Origin: Haemonchus contortus
Lineage: Eukaryota > Nematoda > Chromadorea > Rhabditida > Trichostrongylidae
Reading direction: 5' to 3'
Assembly: GCA_000469685.2 (NCBI GenBank)
Contig: LS997563.1
Span: 8,666,350-8,730,349 of the forward strand
Length of the DNA stretch: 64,000 nt
The position numbers and the translations under genes were made by a program. Positions 48,248-59,729 of this stretch are shown piece by piece. Under the pieces are notes generated by a model. That model searched no databases, was not told where the DNA came from, and saw nothing but the letters and a program-made list of their open reading frames with translations. Numbering within the stretch: position 1 is the stretch's first letter; every line of letters begins with the position of its first letter.

Positions 48248-48253
48248 AATAAA
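48248..48253 (+). terminator. Polyadenylation signal of the WDR83-like gene
   Basis: AATAAA occurs 85 bases after the stop codon in AT-rich DNA, the usual position for a nematode cleavage signal. Confidence 0.6.
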
Positions 48254-48763
48254 TATAACGTGTCAAAAACCCTTAATTCTTCCATTGTTACTTCTTTATT
48301 TTTAACAATTGGTCAAGAAAAGACAAAGCTTTAGAAATAATCTACTTTTCGGAGATGCGCCACACGTTGTCTTCCATGCCGAATCGTAGAGGTGTTTGAA
48401 TGGAAGTAGGGATGTAGTATGACTTGAAGGAAGCTGTTGATATAGAGAACTTGATCCCATTTAACCGGCCAGAATTACCAAAGTGGTGCTATACTCGAAA
48501 AAGACGTTTCCATCCGTTCTTACACAAATGTGGCACTACTGCGGTTTGATGGCTTGGCTGTACCGAGCGAGTCTGTACTTTTTAAACTATATGTCTGGTA
48601 ACAACGGCATTTATTCTCACCCCTTTGTAGAAACGTACATGTTAGATAATCAAGCTATCAATGACAGTTTCCTTATTCTGGGGATTCATATGAACAAACG
48701 TTGAACCGCTTACTGCTCTGTTTTTCTCTTGCTCACGTTTATATGGGTCATAGGTTATGTTAC

Positions 48764-49137
48764 ATGAGCAGCACTAGTTCGAAAAAATCGCCAATGGAAA
48801 ACGTTGATTCCTTACCATGTGTTCCCGGAGGTTTAAAAATTTTTGGGCTCTGGAATTGGTAATGGAAATTTTTCTCTTATTTGTTTTGAATTTTTTGATT
48901 TCATTCATCGACTTTTTTTAGAACGCATCGTAGCGTATTTCACAGTTGAGATTGGTTGAAACCAGAAACTTTATCTTTTATCTTTTTAAATACATCTATT
49001 ATACATCCACATACTTTATACCTTTAAGCGAATTCCAGTATTTGGCTGAAAGTCGTTTGATTATGCAGCTGTACCAATACCGACATTCCCTCCCACACCG
49101 ACAAGTGATGGTGCCGGTCGATAATGAGGAATTCTGA
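48764..49137 (+). CDS. Possible small two-exon gene of unknown function
   Basis: I do not recognise this product. After a GGGTCATAG site, an ATG at 48764 opens MSSTSSKKSPMENVDSLPC and continues PGGLKIFGLWN to a TTG|GTAATG donor at 48858. A terminal exon reads RLIMQLYQYRHSLPHRQ then VMVPVDNEEF and a TGA at 49137. The acceptor GCTGAAAG at 49056-49063 joins the two in phase; the stronger-looking ATTCCAG at 49032-49038 keeps the terminal exon open (adding YLAES) but does not match the phase of the first. It lies 600 bases downstream of the WDR83-like gene on the same strand. The coding look is modest, and it may be noise. Confidence 0.35.
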
Positions 49138-52100
49138 TGCGCCCTTCCTAAATAGTGGGTATTATGACGCATTTCATTGTACGGACATATAGGGTTAGCA
49201 ATGATTTTCTATCGAAAAACCTTAAAGCGATTGATCATTGCAAAATACTGAAGTCCTGTGAACATAATTTGTTCAAGAAAATATGTAGAGGAAAAAAGGG
49301 TAGTTGATTCGTTCCAACTTTTTGTGTCGTTGTTGGGGAGCGCCATGAATTCGTTTTTCACTGAATATCCTGTGAGATCTACGGAGCTACTAGCTTTCCA
49401 GCATATATGATAGCCCCTGGGGTCCGTCATAGTCGGCTTAGATCGACCATTTGCTATAGAAGACTGGTACAAATTGATTAAGCCCATTGAATGGTCCACT
49501 TCCTGGATGCGCCATATATTTGGATTCAATCGGAATCGTGGTGTCATTAGAGCATGTTTTGACTCCAGGGTTCAACAGATCTTGAGTGATAGGAACCCTG
49601 AAATCTTCTTCACAGAATTGTATCCAAGCTTTAATTCGCAGACTCTCTATCGGTAAAGAGCTCTTCTGGCCCCTCTTTGTGACTGACCTTTTAGCGACCG
49701 ACAAGCTTTTGACAAATAAGAGGGAAAATAACAGCAAAAATGAGCTACTGTTGAGGAAATGACCATTCAGTTATTTCTTTGACGGTTGAACTTGCAGCTG
49801 TCTAATGGGTTCAGCAACTTACTAGTGATCCTTAGGGGTCACCTGAAAGTTTATACCACGGGTTATGGGTGAACCATCATACTACCCCGTACCACACCCC
49901 CTCCCCCTCGCCCTCCCCCCTCGCCCCTCCCCCTACAAATCTTCGATAACCTGTACAGTAATTTGAGTAGTTTGGTATGTCGTGACAGATTCGAAAAATT
50001 CCTCAGTGCGCCTCAAAAGTACTCACCCGGACGGCTTGCCAGTACTTTCGTGCACGATCTGGTACTATATTAGATTTGTCGCCATCGTAGTCGTTTAGCG
50101 ATTGGAATTGTCCCTGAAATGACTTCATTGATGTAGACCTATCATACCGATGAATGAACCCCCAATGATTTATTGATTCAACGACACACAATGGAAGCCG
50201 ATGACCTGGACAACTGTGCAAATGTGCCATGTATCCTTTGCGGAACGGTCTGGAGAAAAAAGGGAATGCGAGGGCGGTTTATGTCATTAGTTGCTGTTAG
50301 ACGTTGAAATAAAAAATCGCAAAACCGTGAGGAATTCTACTGCTGGGTGCGCCATGCATTCATCTTTCGTGGGATTCAGTGGCGGTTCGTTTACGAAAAG
50401 TGGTAGATTTCACAGAAGAGTTATTAACTAGCCTCGAGAAGAAGAACCTTCATTATTTTAGGTTAGACTCGTTATTTTTGAATCTTGAAGTGAGCAGAAC
50501 TGACTGCACCCTTGGGATACCCACAATGTTGTAGTTCTAGCCACTGCAGCACTCTCAGCGATCTCTGCATGAGGCTCTGTTGTAGCTCTGCCTGGGTAGA
50601 CTTGAGAACCCTTTTTTTACACCCTCCGTTCATGAATGGTTGTGTGTTCTCAACTTGTCGTTACCCGGGGCACATCATTGTGGATAGGGGCTCCTTATTA
50701 CCAGAAAAACCTATTGGCCAATACTGGTAATCGATATGAAAAGGGGAATTGTTATTGACCTGATTCAAAAGCCTGACAACATGGAGGGAGGACGAAAGGA
50801 GGGCGCCGCTCTGTTGATCGGCATTGTGTGTCCAGCTTGTCTTCATTTCACCGTAATAGCATATAAAGCCACCGAACATGGCGTATTCGTTCTCTTCCAA
50901 TATTCCTACCATTGTAATTGGCTTAATAAAAGTCAACCAAAAACTGTCATGACTATCACTAATTATGGACTCATCATTCCCAATCTAATCCGTAATATCA
51001 GCTCAGTCTGAAAACTTCAGGATCGATTTCGAAGAGATTGTAGGTTCATTTAATTCGATAAATATCAATCGCTTGAGGTGTGGGAATGTGTTTTCTTGGA
51101 GGATGTTTGGTCTCAGGTATGATTCTCCTTATCATGATCCACGCGGCGGCTGGGCTGCGGCTCCTCCAGCCGTTGCGCTACGTGTCTCTGCCCGAGTGCA
51201 CTCAAAGACAGAAAACATTCAACAAATTCGGAAAAGGAAAGTAGAGAAATGGAGATCTGATCCTCTTGACTCAATCGCTCAATCGATTTCAATGAACTGT
51301 TTTTGATGGATGCTTTCGTATGCGTCCTGGGGGCTTCTTCATAGACTGGTCCTAATCTTACTTTTGTCCCAATACAATCTGTTTTGATTGGAAATCATCG
51401 CTTCCTCAGTGAGTAATCGAGACAATGCTACATATGTGCTTTGTTAATAATTACAATCTGGAGCGCAGGCTCCTAATCCTTAAGGAAATGTGGGTGAGGA
51501 ATATAAACTGGTATTCCATAAACGGGGAAAACTCGTATAAGGCAGATGGCAACTGATCCTTTGGAATGCTTTAGTGCTCACCACGTCAGTCAAGTTTGGC
51601 TCATACAGTAGCTTGAACTTGAAATGTACAGGCAATGATTCGGTGATGGTTACCATGGTCTGCATAGCCTCGTATATACTAGAGACCTCATAGGGACTGA
51701 TTAATACAGATGATCTTTACGTACTCTTGAGGATAAGATTCTCAATGGATTTTATCCTTTATCCTTTAATTCAAGCCTCCATGCTTATATCAAGTTTTTC
51801 AATAACCGCACATACTGAAATGTACAGTACGATTTGAGTGCTTTGAATAGACCTGTTATGGTGACACAGCTGCTGCCACGGCTGTTCCTAAATTGCACTA
51901 GAAAAAATTTAATAAACACCGATTACAAAAGGTATTGTTCAGGGACACACCCTCCCGATGGATATCCAGTCGTCTGACAGATCCACTGTTGACTGTTCGT
52001 ACTGTTCTGTGCAGCCGCCTCATATGAATCCTTCTTCATCGAACACTGACGTTCATGACCGCTCACGATCATTTGCAAGTGCTAAGTAGTGGTGCCGCAG

Positions 52101-53560
52101 GTAACCTGTATGCGATTACCTGCCGCCTGCTGCTTACCATTTGTACGTGAATAAACCCTACATTTCCGAACATCCGTATACACTATTTCACGTCTGCAAT
52201 GGATAAAGCAGAGGTTAGGGTGTTTTCGAGATTTTCCGAATTTTTTTCAGCCAATCTGTTAGTCTTATTCTCGACTGAAATTCATTCGGTTGGTTGTGGT
52301 TGAAGTTTCAGCAACATCGCCTCCTTTAGATTAATGCATTGAAGAGGTTATGATGCTCATATATCCCTTATAAGTCAGTGAATTGCCGTCCTTATATCAC
52401 GGAATAAACGAACGCGTCGGTGATTCGTCTGTTTCCAGAAGGTAAGTCCAGATTTTGAAAATATTCTGATTTCTTGGAGGTCTTGAGCATGCTTTGGCCA
52501 GCGACAAAAACCACCTGTGGGTATTGTACTTTGGTGGTGGTGAAATTAAGCCTAAGCGGCGCTTCCATAGATAGGTCTGGGATTAACTGCTCTACCGGTA
52601 CCTGCTCAATCGGGATCATAGCAGCTGAAGAAGGGTCAAAGGCATAAAAGAAAGTGAGAAGGGATTAGCGTCGTTTCGCCTCTGACACGGACGAACCACC
52701 ACTTCTCATTTGCCCCATGGCTCCCCATGCTATCCTTCGGGAATCAAATAGTTGGAAGAAGTTTCATTCAACAGTGTCTATTATAGTTATACGTGCATTG
52801 AAACATCTAATTTCATTTATGGGCTTTTGAAATCAAAATTTCTTTTGCATCTTCTAGCACGATACTTAAAATTTCTAAGCAAGTCGGCTGATAATTAGCA
52901 AACCACGACGAAATCTGAGGCTCGGAAGCATAAATTTGTGGGATTGTACATCGGCTGCCTGGTGTAAACCATTGAATACGCCGAATGGGATACCAACGTC
53001 ACTATATTTCTGAAGTCACATGCGTAGGATTAGTCCCAAAACGGAATTTACCGTCACTTTCTTCCTCCTACCTCTAATACAGTGATCGGATAAAACGCGA
53101 GCGAAGTCAAAAGTCGAACTCAGAGCTTGGCACTGTGAGAATAACCAGAGAGCATTTCTCATACGATGAAATTTCAAGTTCGGGTGGAATTTACCAGCCA
53201 GATTAAGCTTCGGAATATGCCACGAGGTATGAGTCACTCAGCTTTCACACCACTTCTTTACGGTCAAAGTTATGAGCGTGAATCCTCAGCTGGTGTAGGC
53301 TGTCAACCACGTATGTATATTCACACTCCTTCCCATTCCGTTTATGACTTTGGGTAGTAGCACCTTAGAGGGTTGTTAGTGACGTTCTATCGAATCGTTC
53401 TTTCCAAGTGGTTGATAATATCCTGTAACTATCCTTCCCTTATTCATGAAGTCGGTGCGAGAAGGCTCCCACTTTTTTTTTGCATCCAGTCCTTTTGGCT
53501 TTGTCCATGAAACCACACAAAGCACCTGAGTGAACTTTTCTGTAGGTGTTCCGTAGGTAG
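49138..53560. other. Long gene-free stretch
   Basis: No convincing exon chain on either strand. It contains several short GCGCCA-type motifs related to the SINE tail (near 49343, 49508 and 50349) and a pyrimidine-only C-rich tract at 49896-49934. A minus-strand open frame at 52392-52619, with donor-like GAGCAG|GTACCG and CCACAG|GTGGTT sites, may be an exon relic but has no recognised motif. Confidence 0.4.
49896..49934. repeat. C-rich (CCCCT)n-like tract
   Basis: Almost pure pyrimidine run built of CCCCT and CCCTCG units. The complementary strand is G-rich and could fold as a G-quadruplex. Confidence 0.7.
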
Positions 53561-53825
53561 GACGGAGGTGGCGTTGTTGCAAGCGGCGCACTATCCCGCA
53601 CACTTGGTCACGGATTGGAATCTCGGATTCGTGATCATGCTATAATTGGTACCGGACTCGTCTGGGAGGATAAAAGCACTGACTTGTCATCGGCTGGTCA
53701 CCACAAGTCTGAGTATAGGCCACATACACATTCAATACGCCACTACGATTCTGAATGGAAGCCGAATGCGGGGCGCATCCCGTAGACGGAATTGATCAGC
53801 GAAGATTTTCTTCTTTGTCCTCCAT
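53561..53825 (+). repeat. SINE, copy 5 (near full length)
   Basis: Plus-strand copy with head GACGGAGGTGGCGTTGTTGC, a decayed B box (GGATTGGAATCTC), the body blocks TTGGTACCGGACTCGTCTGG and GGCTGGTCACCACAA, and the tail GAATGCGGGGCGCATCCCG followed by TTTGTCC. Confidence 0.8.
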
Positions 53826-54704
53826 TCCATGGGTACCAGGAATTTTAGTAGAGGTCATTTTTGGAGCGAATAACTGCGCTAGATCTCATCTCATTGTCAG
53901 AGCTCCGTAGCTAAAACACACTATCATACGTTCTGGACAAGTACCCTGCCTGGATATGGTTCTGTTGCGAGTTGGTGCTTAGCGATTGTTCACCCTTGAG
54001 ATGGTAAGTCGAACTTTAGAGAGCACAATCGAGAAGGTCATCCCTATCGATTTAGGACAAATCGATGCGGCTCGCAAAGAAATCGATCCGGAATTACAAC
54101 TGCTTTTCCTCATTGCTCTTTTTCATCTACAGGTGGCAATAATGACAAAATCTACAGTATCTGAGCAGAATTAATTTAGTCGACGGTGAACATCATTATT
54201 GAATAACACCAGAGGCTGAATAAACACCACCAGCTGAATGAACGTGGTGTTCTGCCCGTGGGTGTACTGTACAGTCTATTTGCTGTCAATGTAGCAATAG
54301 TGCTCTAGCACTTGATTGTACAGCAGTTCCCAAAAGCCATAGGCATCCGACTAAAGTCTGCTTTCGGTTGGTGAATCAGGGATAAGGTTATGGTAGGGCC
54401 TGAGAAGGGGAACGGAGTATGGTCAAGGGCTAGGGAGCGATCAAGTGCTTTGAAAGAACGTGAACTCTGAGCAACAAGTTCTGGGCGTCACTTTTGAACT
54501 ATGTGGATGGCGACGGCTGGGATCTGCTCAAAGGGGACCAGGTTTTTAGCTGGTGGTCCCATCGCGATATCTAGCTTTATCCTTCGACTTGGTCGGCGCT
54601 TGGTATGCAAGGAGAGCAATATGTCATTTGAGACATTCTACCGTCTTCCATTCATGACCAGCATCTCCAGGACAATTCCCGATTTGAAGTTTCTATCAGT
54701 CATT

Positions 54705-54816
54705 GTATCGACATATACACATTCAAAACGCTACTACGATTCTAAATAGAAGCCGATTGCGGGGTGCATCCCTCAAACGGGATTGATCGGCGCCCAGAGA
54801 CTTTGTCCTTTCATAA
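54705..54816 (+). repeat. SINE, copy 6 (3' fragment)
   Basis: Only the 3' third remains: ACACATTCAAAACGCTACTACG, then GCCGATTGCGGGGTGCATCC, GGATTGATCGGCG and the GACTTTGTCCTTT tail. Such 3'-only copies are expected from truncated target-primed reverse transcription. Confidence 0.75.
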
Positions 54817-54963
54817 AAGTGAATGAGTTGAGATGAAAGTTTACCATTCATATATCGTTTCAATATTACCGCTGAATTTTTTGTATATCGGATATTAGAT
54901 GGAGTATTGGAATAGCGGATATTAGATGGATACGGGACATAATGAGAAAATTCCAAATACTAC

Positions 54964-57038
54964 CTGTCTGGGATAGATATCCTGTCCAATAGGGAGTTGT
55001 CCTGCAAGCCCAGATTCACCAAATCCCACTCCTACCTGAAAAAAACCAATCCATTTTTAGTAAGTTCATGTGACCTAACCATGCGCTTAAATTAAAAATG
55101 CTCTTCTCAGGATCAAAAACGGTCGGAAAATGACAAGTTTGAGAGGGAGAGCCGTTTCAAGAATGTTTCCAAGATGAATTTTTCCTCAGGACGGTTTTAT
55201 TGGATTTTTCCTTCCCAATCTTATTGTTAGAGGGTAGATACGATTTCGACAAGTCTTTTTTCTCAGTATGCGCCACGCATTCAACTGCTATTGCCTTTCT
55301 GTTTGAAAATACGATGCGTAGCTTATTCCATATAGTGATGATCGGCGCGTTTGTCCCATTGTAGTTCTAAGCTCCTCTCCAGCATAGGACACTAAAATCG
55401 AAAGCGTAATACAAACTCACTCTTGCTCCGACTTTTACTGGGTCGTTACCGGGTACACCAACGCCAACACCGAATCCTACATCTGAACGATAAACACGTG
55501 GGTAAACCTAGAAGATCAGTAACTCGCCAGTAGCACCGGAAGAGACTTACTTATGGATCCGATATCCTTTAGCAGACCATTCCGATTTGGATCGATCTCT
55601 TCATAGTAAGTAGTCGTTGTTTGGACCTTTTTCGTAGGTTCCCTTGAGAAATCTCGTCGCTCTTCTTCAGCTGGCCACTGAAAAGGAAAAGGTTCGCAAA
55701 TACGCCACTTGTTAGCGATAATGAACTTCTTAATCAAGAAAAGAGCCAAAACAATAGTAGTGCATATAACGATAATAGTAATAATAATAAATTAATAATA
55801 GCAGTAAAAACAATAATAGTCAATAATAACAATGATAACCAATAATAATAGTAATAAACAACAGTAACAATAAAAAAGTGAAGGATAAATCTGATAACGT
55901 TAATTATTCCCGTCTGAGGGATGCACCCACGCGCTCGACTTCCATTTAGAACCGCAGTTATGTACTGAATGTGTATGCGGCCTAAGCGATGACTTGCGAT
56001 GGCAAGCCAATGTACAAGTCAGTGCTTTTATCCTCCCAGACAAGTCTGGTATCAATCAACCGACTGCGGAGGGTTGGAAGGCTTGGGTGGCCTAGGCGGA
56101 TATCGATCCGGGATTTGAACCCGTGGCCAGGCGTTTGTAATGTGCGTCACTTGCCACTAGATCACCTCCTTCCAGCAGTGATAACAATAATAAATAATTA
56201 TTATCATTGTAATAATAAATAATAAATAATTATGATATTAATAAGTGATAGTTGTAGTGGTAACAACAGTAATGGTGATAACGAGTTACGACAACAGTAA
56301 TGAGTCGTAAGTATCGAATATTATAATGAAAGTTCGGGAATAGCGGCCCACTCCTTCTGGCTCAATAATTTCTCCGTTTATTATATAATAATATTTTTCT
56401 GAATCACTATCATAGTGAATAGTTCTATTGTATAAATTAATTCACCTCTGTCAGCTGATCCTCGAAACCCCAGCCGTTACTAGATGTGAAGACTTCTTCC
56501 TCCTTTTCTTTCGTCATCCCCACTGGTTTCGGTCGAACAATGTTTCTCGAAGGACGTCTAGAAAATAATAAATGAAATGAAAAATTTTCACCTGTTAGTA
56601 AATACCTACCGAAGTCCCGCATCTGGTGAGAAGGGGTCTCTAAAGCTCCCGTAAAAATCTTCTCGGCTTCCTAGAGTGCTGTCATTAGAGAGAGCTGGAA
56701 TTGGGCTGATTTTTATTAGGTATGAGAAAATAATGCAGCGGATTTGAGCGCTGCTAGCAGATTCAGGATCCCTGATTCCACTGGCCCAGGAACCCCATCA
56801 GGAGAAGTCCGATTTTACTTATCGATCATTGTTTGGTAACAAAAACAAGTAAGTCAGGATATTTCGTCTTTACAAGCCATTCTTTAGCTGTAATTCATCT
56901 TTGGGTTGTAAAATGACTCTGAACAAAAGGCGAGTTCACGGCGCACCCCAGAAAGCTCGATCAATACAGTTCCTAAACAAATGACTCACCAGTTCTAACA
57001 AACAAGTAAACGCATACGATGGCGAGAATGCCGGCCAT
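54964..57038 (-). CDS. Probable secreted Gly/Val-rich protein, 3' end not found (169 codons seen)
   Basis: I do not recognise the family. Six minus-strand exons join in phase: 56990-57038, 56610-56694, 56446-56557, 55551-55677, 55421-55482 and 54964-55035. The product starts with a typical signal peptide (MAGILAIVCVYLFVRT). A charged region follows (SREDFYGSFRDPFSPD; RNIVRPKPVGMTKEKEEEVF; ERRDFSREPTKKVQTTTTYY), then a Gly/Val alternating segment, NVGFGVGVGVPGNDPVKVGA and VGVGFGESGLAGQLPIG. Gly-Val repeats of this kind are seen in nematode secreted and cuticle-associated proteins, which is a hint only. The last exon ends CAG|GTAGTA in phase 0. No terminal exon could be found below 54964, where two SINEs lie. 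Intron 3 contains a SINE in an AAT microsatellite. Confidence 0.7.
55755..55880. repeat. AAT/AAC-type imperfect microsatellite, left block
   Basis: About 125 bases made almost wholly of AATAAT, AATAGT and AACAAT units. Together with a matching block at 56175-56280 it brackets SINE copy 7. Confidence 0.8.
55906..56172 (-). repeat. SINE, copy 7 (near full length) in an intron
   Basis: Minus-strand copy: head GGAAGGAGGTGATCTAGTGG, a clear GGTTCAAATCCCGG B-box region, and all body blocks down to GGGTGCATCCCTCAGACGGG. It lies in intron 3 of the Gly/Val-rich gene and in the same orientation as that gene. Confidence 0.8.
56175..56280. repeat. AAT-type imperfect microsatellite, right block
   Basis: AATAATAAATAATTATTATC-like units continue the repeat on the other side of the SINE, grading into GATAAC and GTGATAAC units. 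Confidence 0.75.
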
Positions 57039-58792
57039 TTATCACCGAAGGCCAGTGGAAGGGAGAAGATGGTAGAAACCGGCTTTGGTTGTGATCATGT
57101 AACGGCGGCAACAGCTATATTAGCGCCAGAACTATCATTTAGCCAGATTCTTGACACTATCCTCTCAGAGCGCCTTTGAGGGGCAAAAACTGGTTGTTTT
57201 CACTCTAAACTCTTTGATTCGAGAACAAAGGTGTTAGAGTCTGGGCGTTCTGCTTTTTCTCGCTTGAACCGCCGTATGTGATGCTCTTCTCCAAGCGGTT
57301 ACACTAGGCAAACTACACAACGACAGCACTCTAGCTTCTGCTTTCTACAAAGAGATATGGCAAAGGTAATTAGGTTAGATAATTCATGCTTAAGATCGGG
57401 ACAAACTTTTCTTCCACCATGACGCTTGTTTTTAAGAATTCTTGGACATGAATGATCTCTCCACCGAAGAAACCAGCACACTTCATTCAGCAGCACGCTT
57501 TCATTTTGAATCGCAAGATGGCACCAAATGACCCACCCATGAAAACTTTGGGAATTCGCTTCCCAACGTAGCCGAACTCGATCCTGGTGATTATAATGGC
57601 GCTAAGCGGCACCTCAGCAATCGGGTTATGCTATTGTCGATGGTACCAAGAATTCGGAAATGTCCTGAAAAAGAAAAGCCTCATAGCCTGGAAATGATCG
57701 AATCCGGCTCAGGAACCGATTTAGCTGACTTGCGTACTTTCTGGGGTCTCTTCCCGTCCCTTTCAGAAACTTCACAGAGGAAAGATGATTTGTTTCTGGT
57801 CATTGGTGGTGTTCCACTGCATATTCAGAACTCTTTTGACCATTTTTCTTTGAATGACTGCGTTAGAGCGTTTTCTGGCAAGACTTCGAAACCTTGCTAA
57901 ACAACCCATGCTCTAATATTCCCGTCCAATTCCCGATGTAGTCCCCGTTCGGGAGATTCACCGTACGCAACGGTCGATGGGCGTTGGCGAGAACAACAGA
58001 AGAGACATGGCGCGTGAATCCTCTTTCCTTGCCTGACTTGTTCAAGTGGCATGAAGTGATCTTTGTCATAGGCTACTCAGTCAGTCTGTTCTTCCCATCG
58101 ACGCCGTATTATGTGATGTTTTCGCTTTCATAGTGATTTGGAAAGCATCGATTTGATTGAGTCCTGACTGTCTTTGATGTTGTTTTGTTACTGATTTCTT
58201 TGATGATCGATTCACCCACTAATTACGTGATTTCGAAAGATAGCATCATTTTCCGTACAGTGAACAATTCTTCTTCTTTTTATCCCAATATATGGTTCCA
58301 ACCATTTATGAATCCTTGACAGTTCGTTGACTCTGTTCTATTATTTGGCTAATTTAACTTTATTCTTACCCTAGAGACAGAAAGGCAAGCCACTCCGCTG
58401 CTACCTGCTCGATACCATGATCAAATCCCATAATGGCAACCACCTGTATCAAGTACTGTTTCTTACCGATTAATTAAGTGATATATATCAGTTCCGGTAA
58501 AGGAAGTGCTCCACTCTATAGAAATGAAAGGTGGCTCCACTTGGGCGTACCTGAGACGGGGTCGGATCCCTGTCCAGTTGTCACCTAAACTGTCCAATCT
58601 TATAGTTGATTCCAAGAAAATTAGAGCCTTCGTATGGAGATCTACTCCTCCTAAGTCATCATGGTGGTAGGGAAGGCTAACAATCGCCAACGTGATCCTT
58701 GGAATAAGTTGGGTGCATGACGCACTCCTATATTTATATTTTGCGTTCTGAAATTCTGCTATTCATGCCGACATGCATGTCAATTTTTCAAT
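57039..58792. other. Upstream region of the Gly/Val-rich gene; possible decayed or missed exons
   Basis: Scattered open segments exist. On the minus strand, a basic run RDGKRPQKVRKSAKSVPEP lies near 57690-57760, and a TTAG|GAGGAGTAGATCTC exon-like piece lies at about 58590-58655. The second could continue the minus-strand gene at 60842 in phase, but I could not close the chain. Confidence 0.3.
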
Positions 58793-58907
58793 CCTGGAGG
58801 AAAGGAAACTTCGGATGGCCTCTGCGGATATCAATACGAAGGTCGATCTCAGGACCATGCGTGTGTAATAGTAGTACGTCCATTACAACTGCACATCACC
58901 TCTGCAC
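58793..58907 (-). repeat. SINE, copy 8 (diverged 5' part)
   Basis: The reverse complement shows a degenerate head (GCAGAGGTGATGTGCAG) and the GATATCCGCAGAGGCCATCC block. The 3' body is missing. Confidence 0.6.
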
Positions 58908-59035
58908 TTTTTTCGGGTATATAATTACTCATAATGATAGTAATTTGTCCCTATGAAGTCAAAGTTAAGTCAGCAAGATAAATGATGTTAATAATAGTGA
59001 ATACCATAATATATAGTCGTATAAAGTGGACTAAG

Positions 59036-59335
59036 TGGAGGTGGTGTTGTGGCAAATAGCGGTACTATCACACACGCACACGAGTTGGAATCCCGGTTCG
59101 ATACCCTCCCAATCCAACCAAGCTTCGGATCCCTCTAAATTCGGTTATTTGGTACCAGGGTTGTCTAGGAGGATAAAAGCATTTGTCTACACATCAGCTG
59201 GCCACTGCAAGTAATTGTAGAAGCCACATACACATTCAATATGCCACGACCATTTTGAATGGGAGTCGAATGCGGGGCGCACCCCTCAGACAGCATTGAT
59301 CAACGGCTGAAGACCTTATCCTTTATTTTTCATAA
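59036..59335 (+). repeat. SINE, copy 9 (near full length)
   Basis: Head TGGAGGTGGTGTTGTGGCAA, then GAGTTGGAATCCCGGTTCGA around the B box. The body blocks TTGGTACCAGGGTTGTCTAG and CAGCTGGCCACTGCAAG follow, then tail GAATGCGGGGCGCACCCC, GACCTTATCCTTTA and TTTTTC. It is one of the best-preserved copies. Confidence 0.8.
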
Positions 59336-59664
59336 TAATAATTAATAGGGGGTCCGGCTAGAAATATCGAGAACCTTGAGAATATCACTTTTTATCAAGT
59401 AAGATACTCGGTCTATATAAAATTGGTATCTGTAAGGTTCGCACCTCAATAACTTCCCACCTGTTTCTACATTGAGATGGCAAAAACTATAATAAGAAAT
59501 CAATAACAATTTGAGAGCAATTTTCAAGCCACACATACCTTCACTTGGATTGAGGATTTCTTTAAGGTTCTAGGTGCATGGCGTAACCTCTTGCTGAAAG
59601 TATTATATTATCCCGATGACCCACCCATTCCCCTCCATCCACGACTCTTCCATTTGGCATTGGT

Positions 59665-59729
59665 AATCACCGCTGAAGTACAGGAATAATGTAGTACGTA
59701 CCACTTATTCCTGTACCTAAGCGGTGATT
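59665..59729. repeat. Long imperfect hairpin, 25-bp arms
   Basis: Left arm 59665-59689 (AATCACCGCTGAAGTACAGG...) pairs with right arm 59705-59729 with only two mismatches, across a 15-base loop containing GTACGTAC. It could be a foldback/MITE core or a small-RNA precursor. There is no sign of coding. Confidence 0.85.

Noticed and set aside
53986..54174. Plus-strand frame with TIEKVIPIDLGQIDAARKEI as an exon
   Set aside because: Protein-like but with no recognised family and no partner exon; left unannotated.
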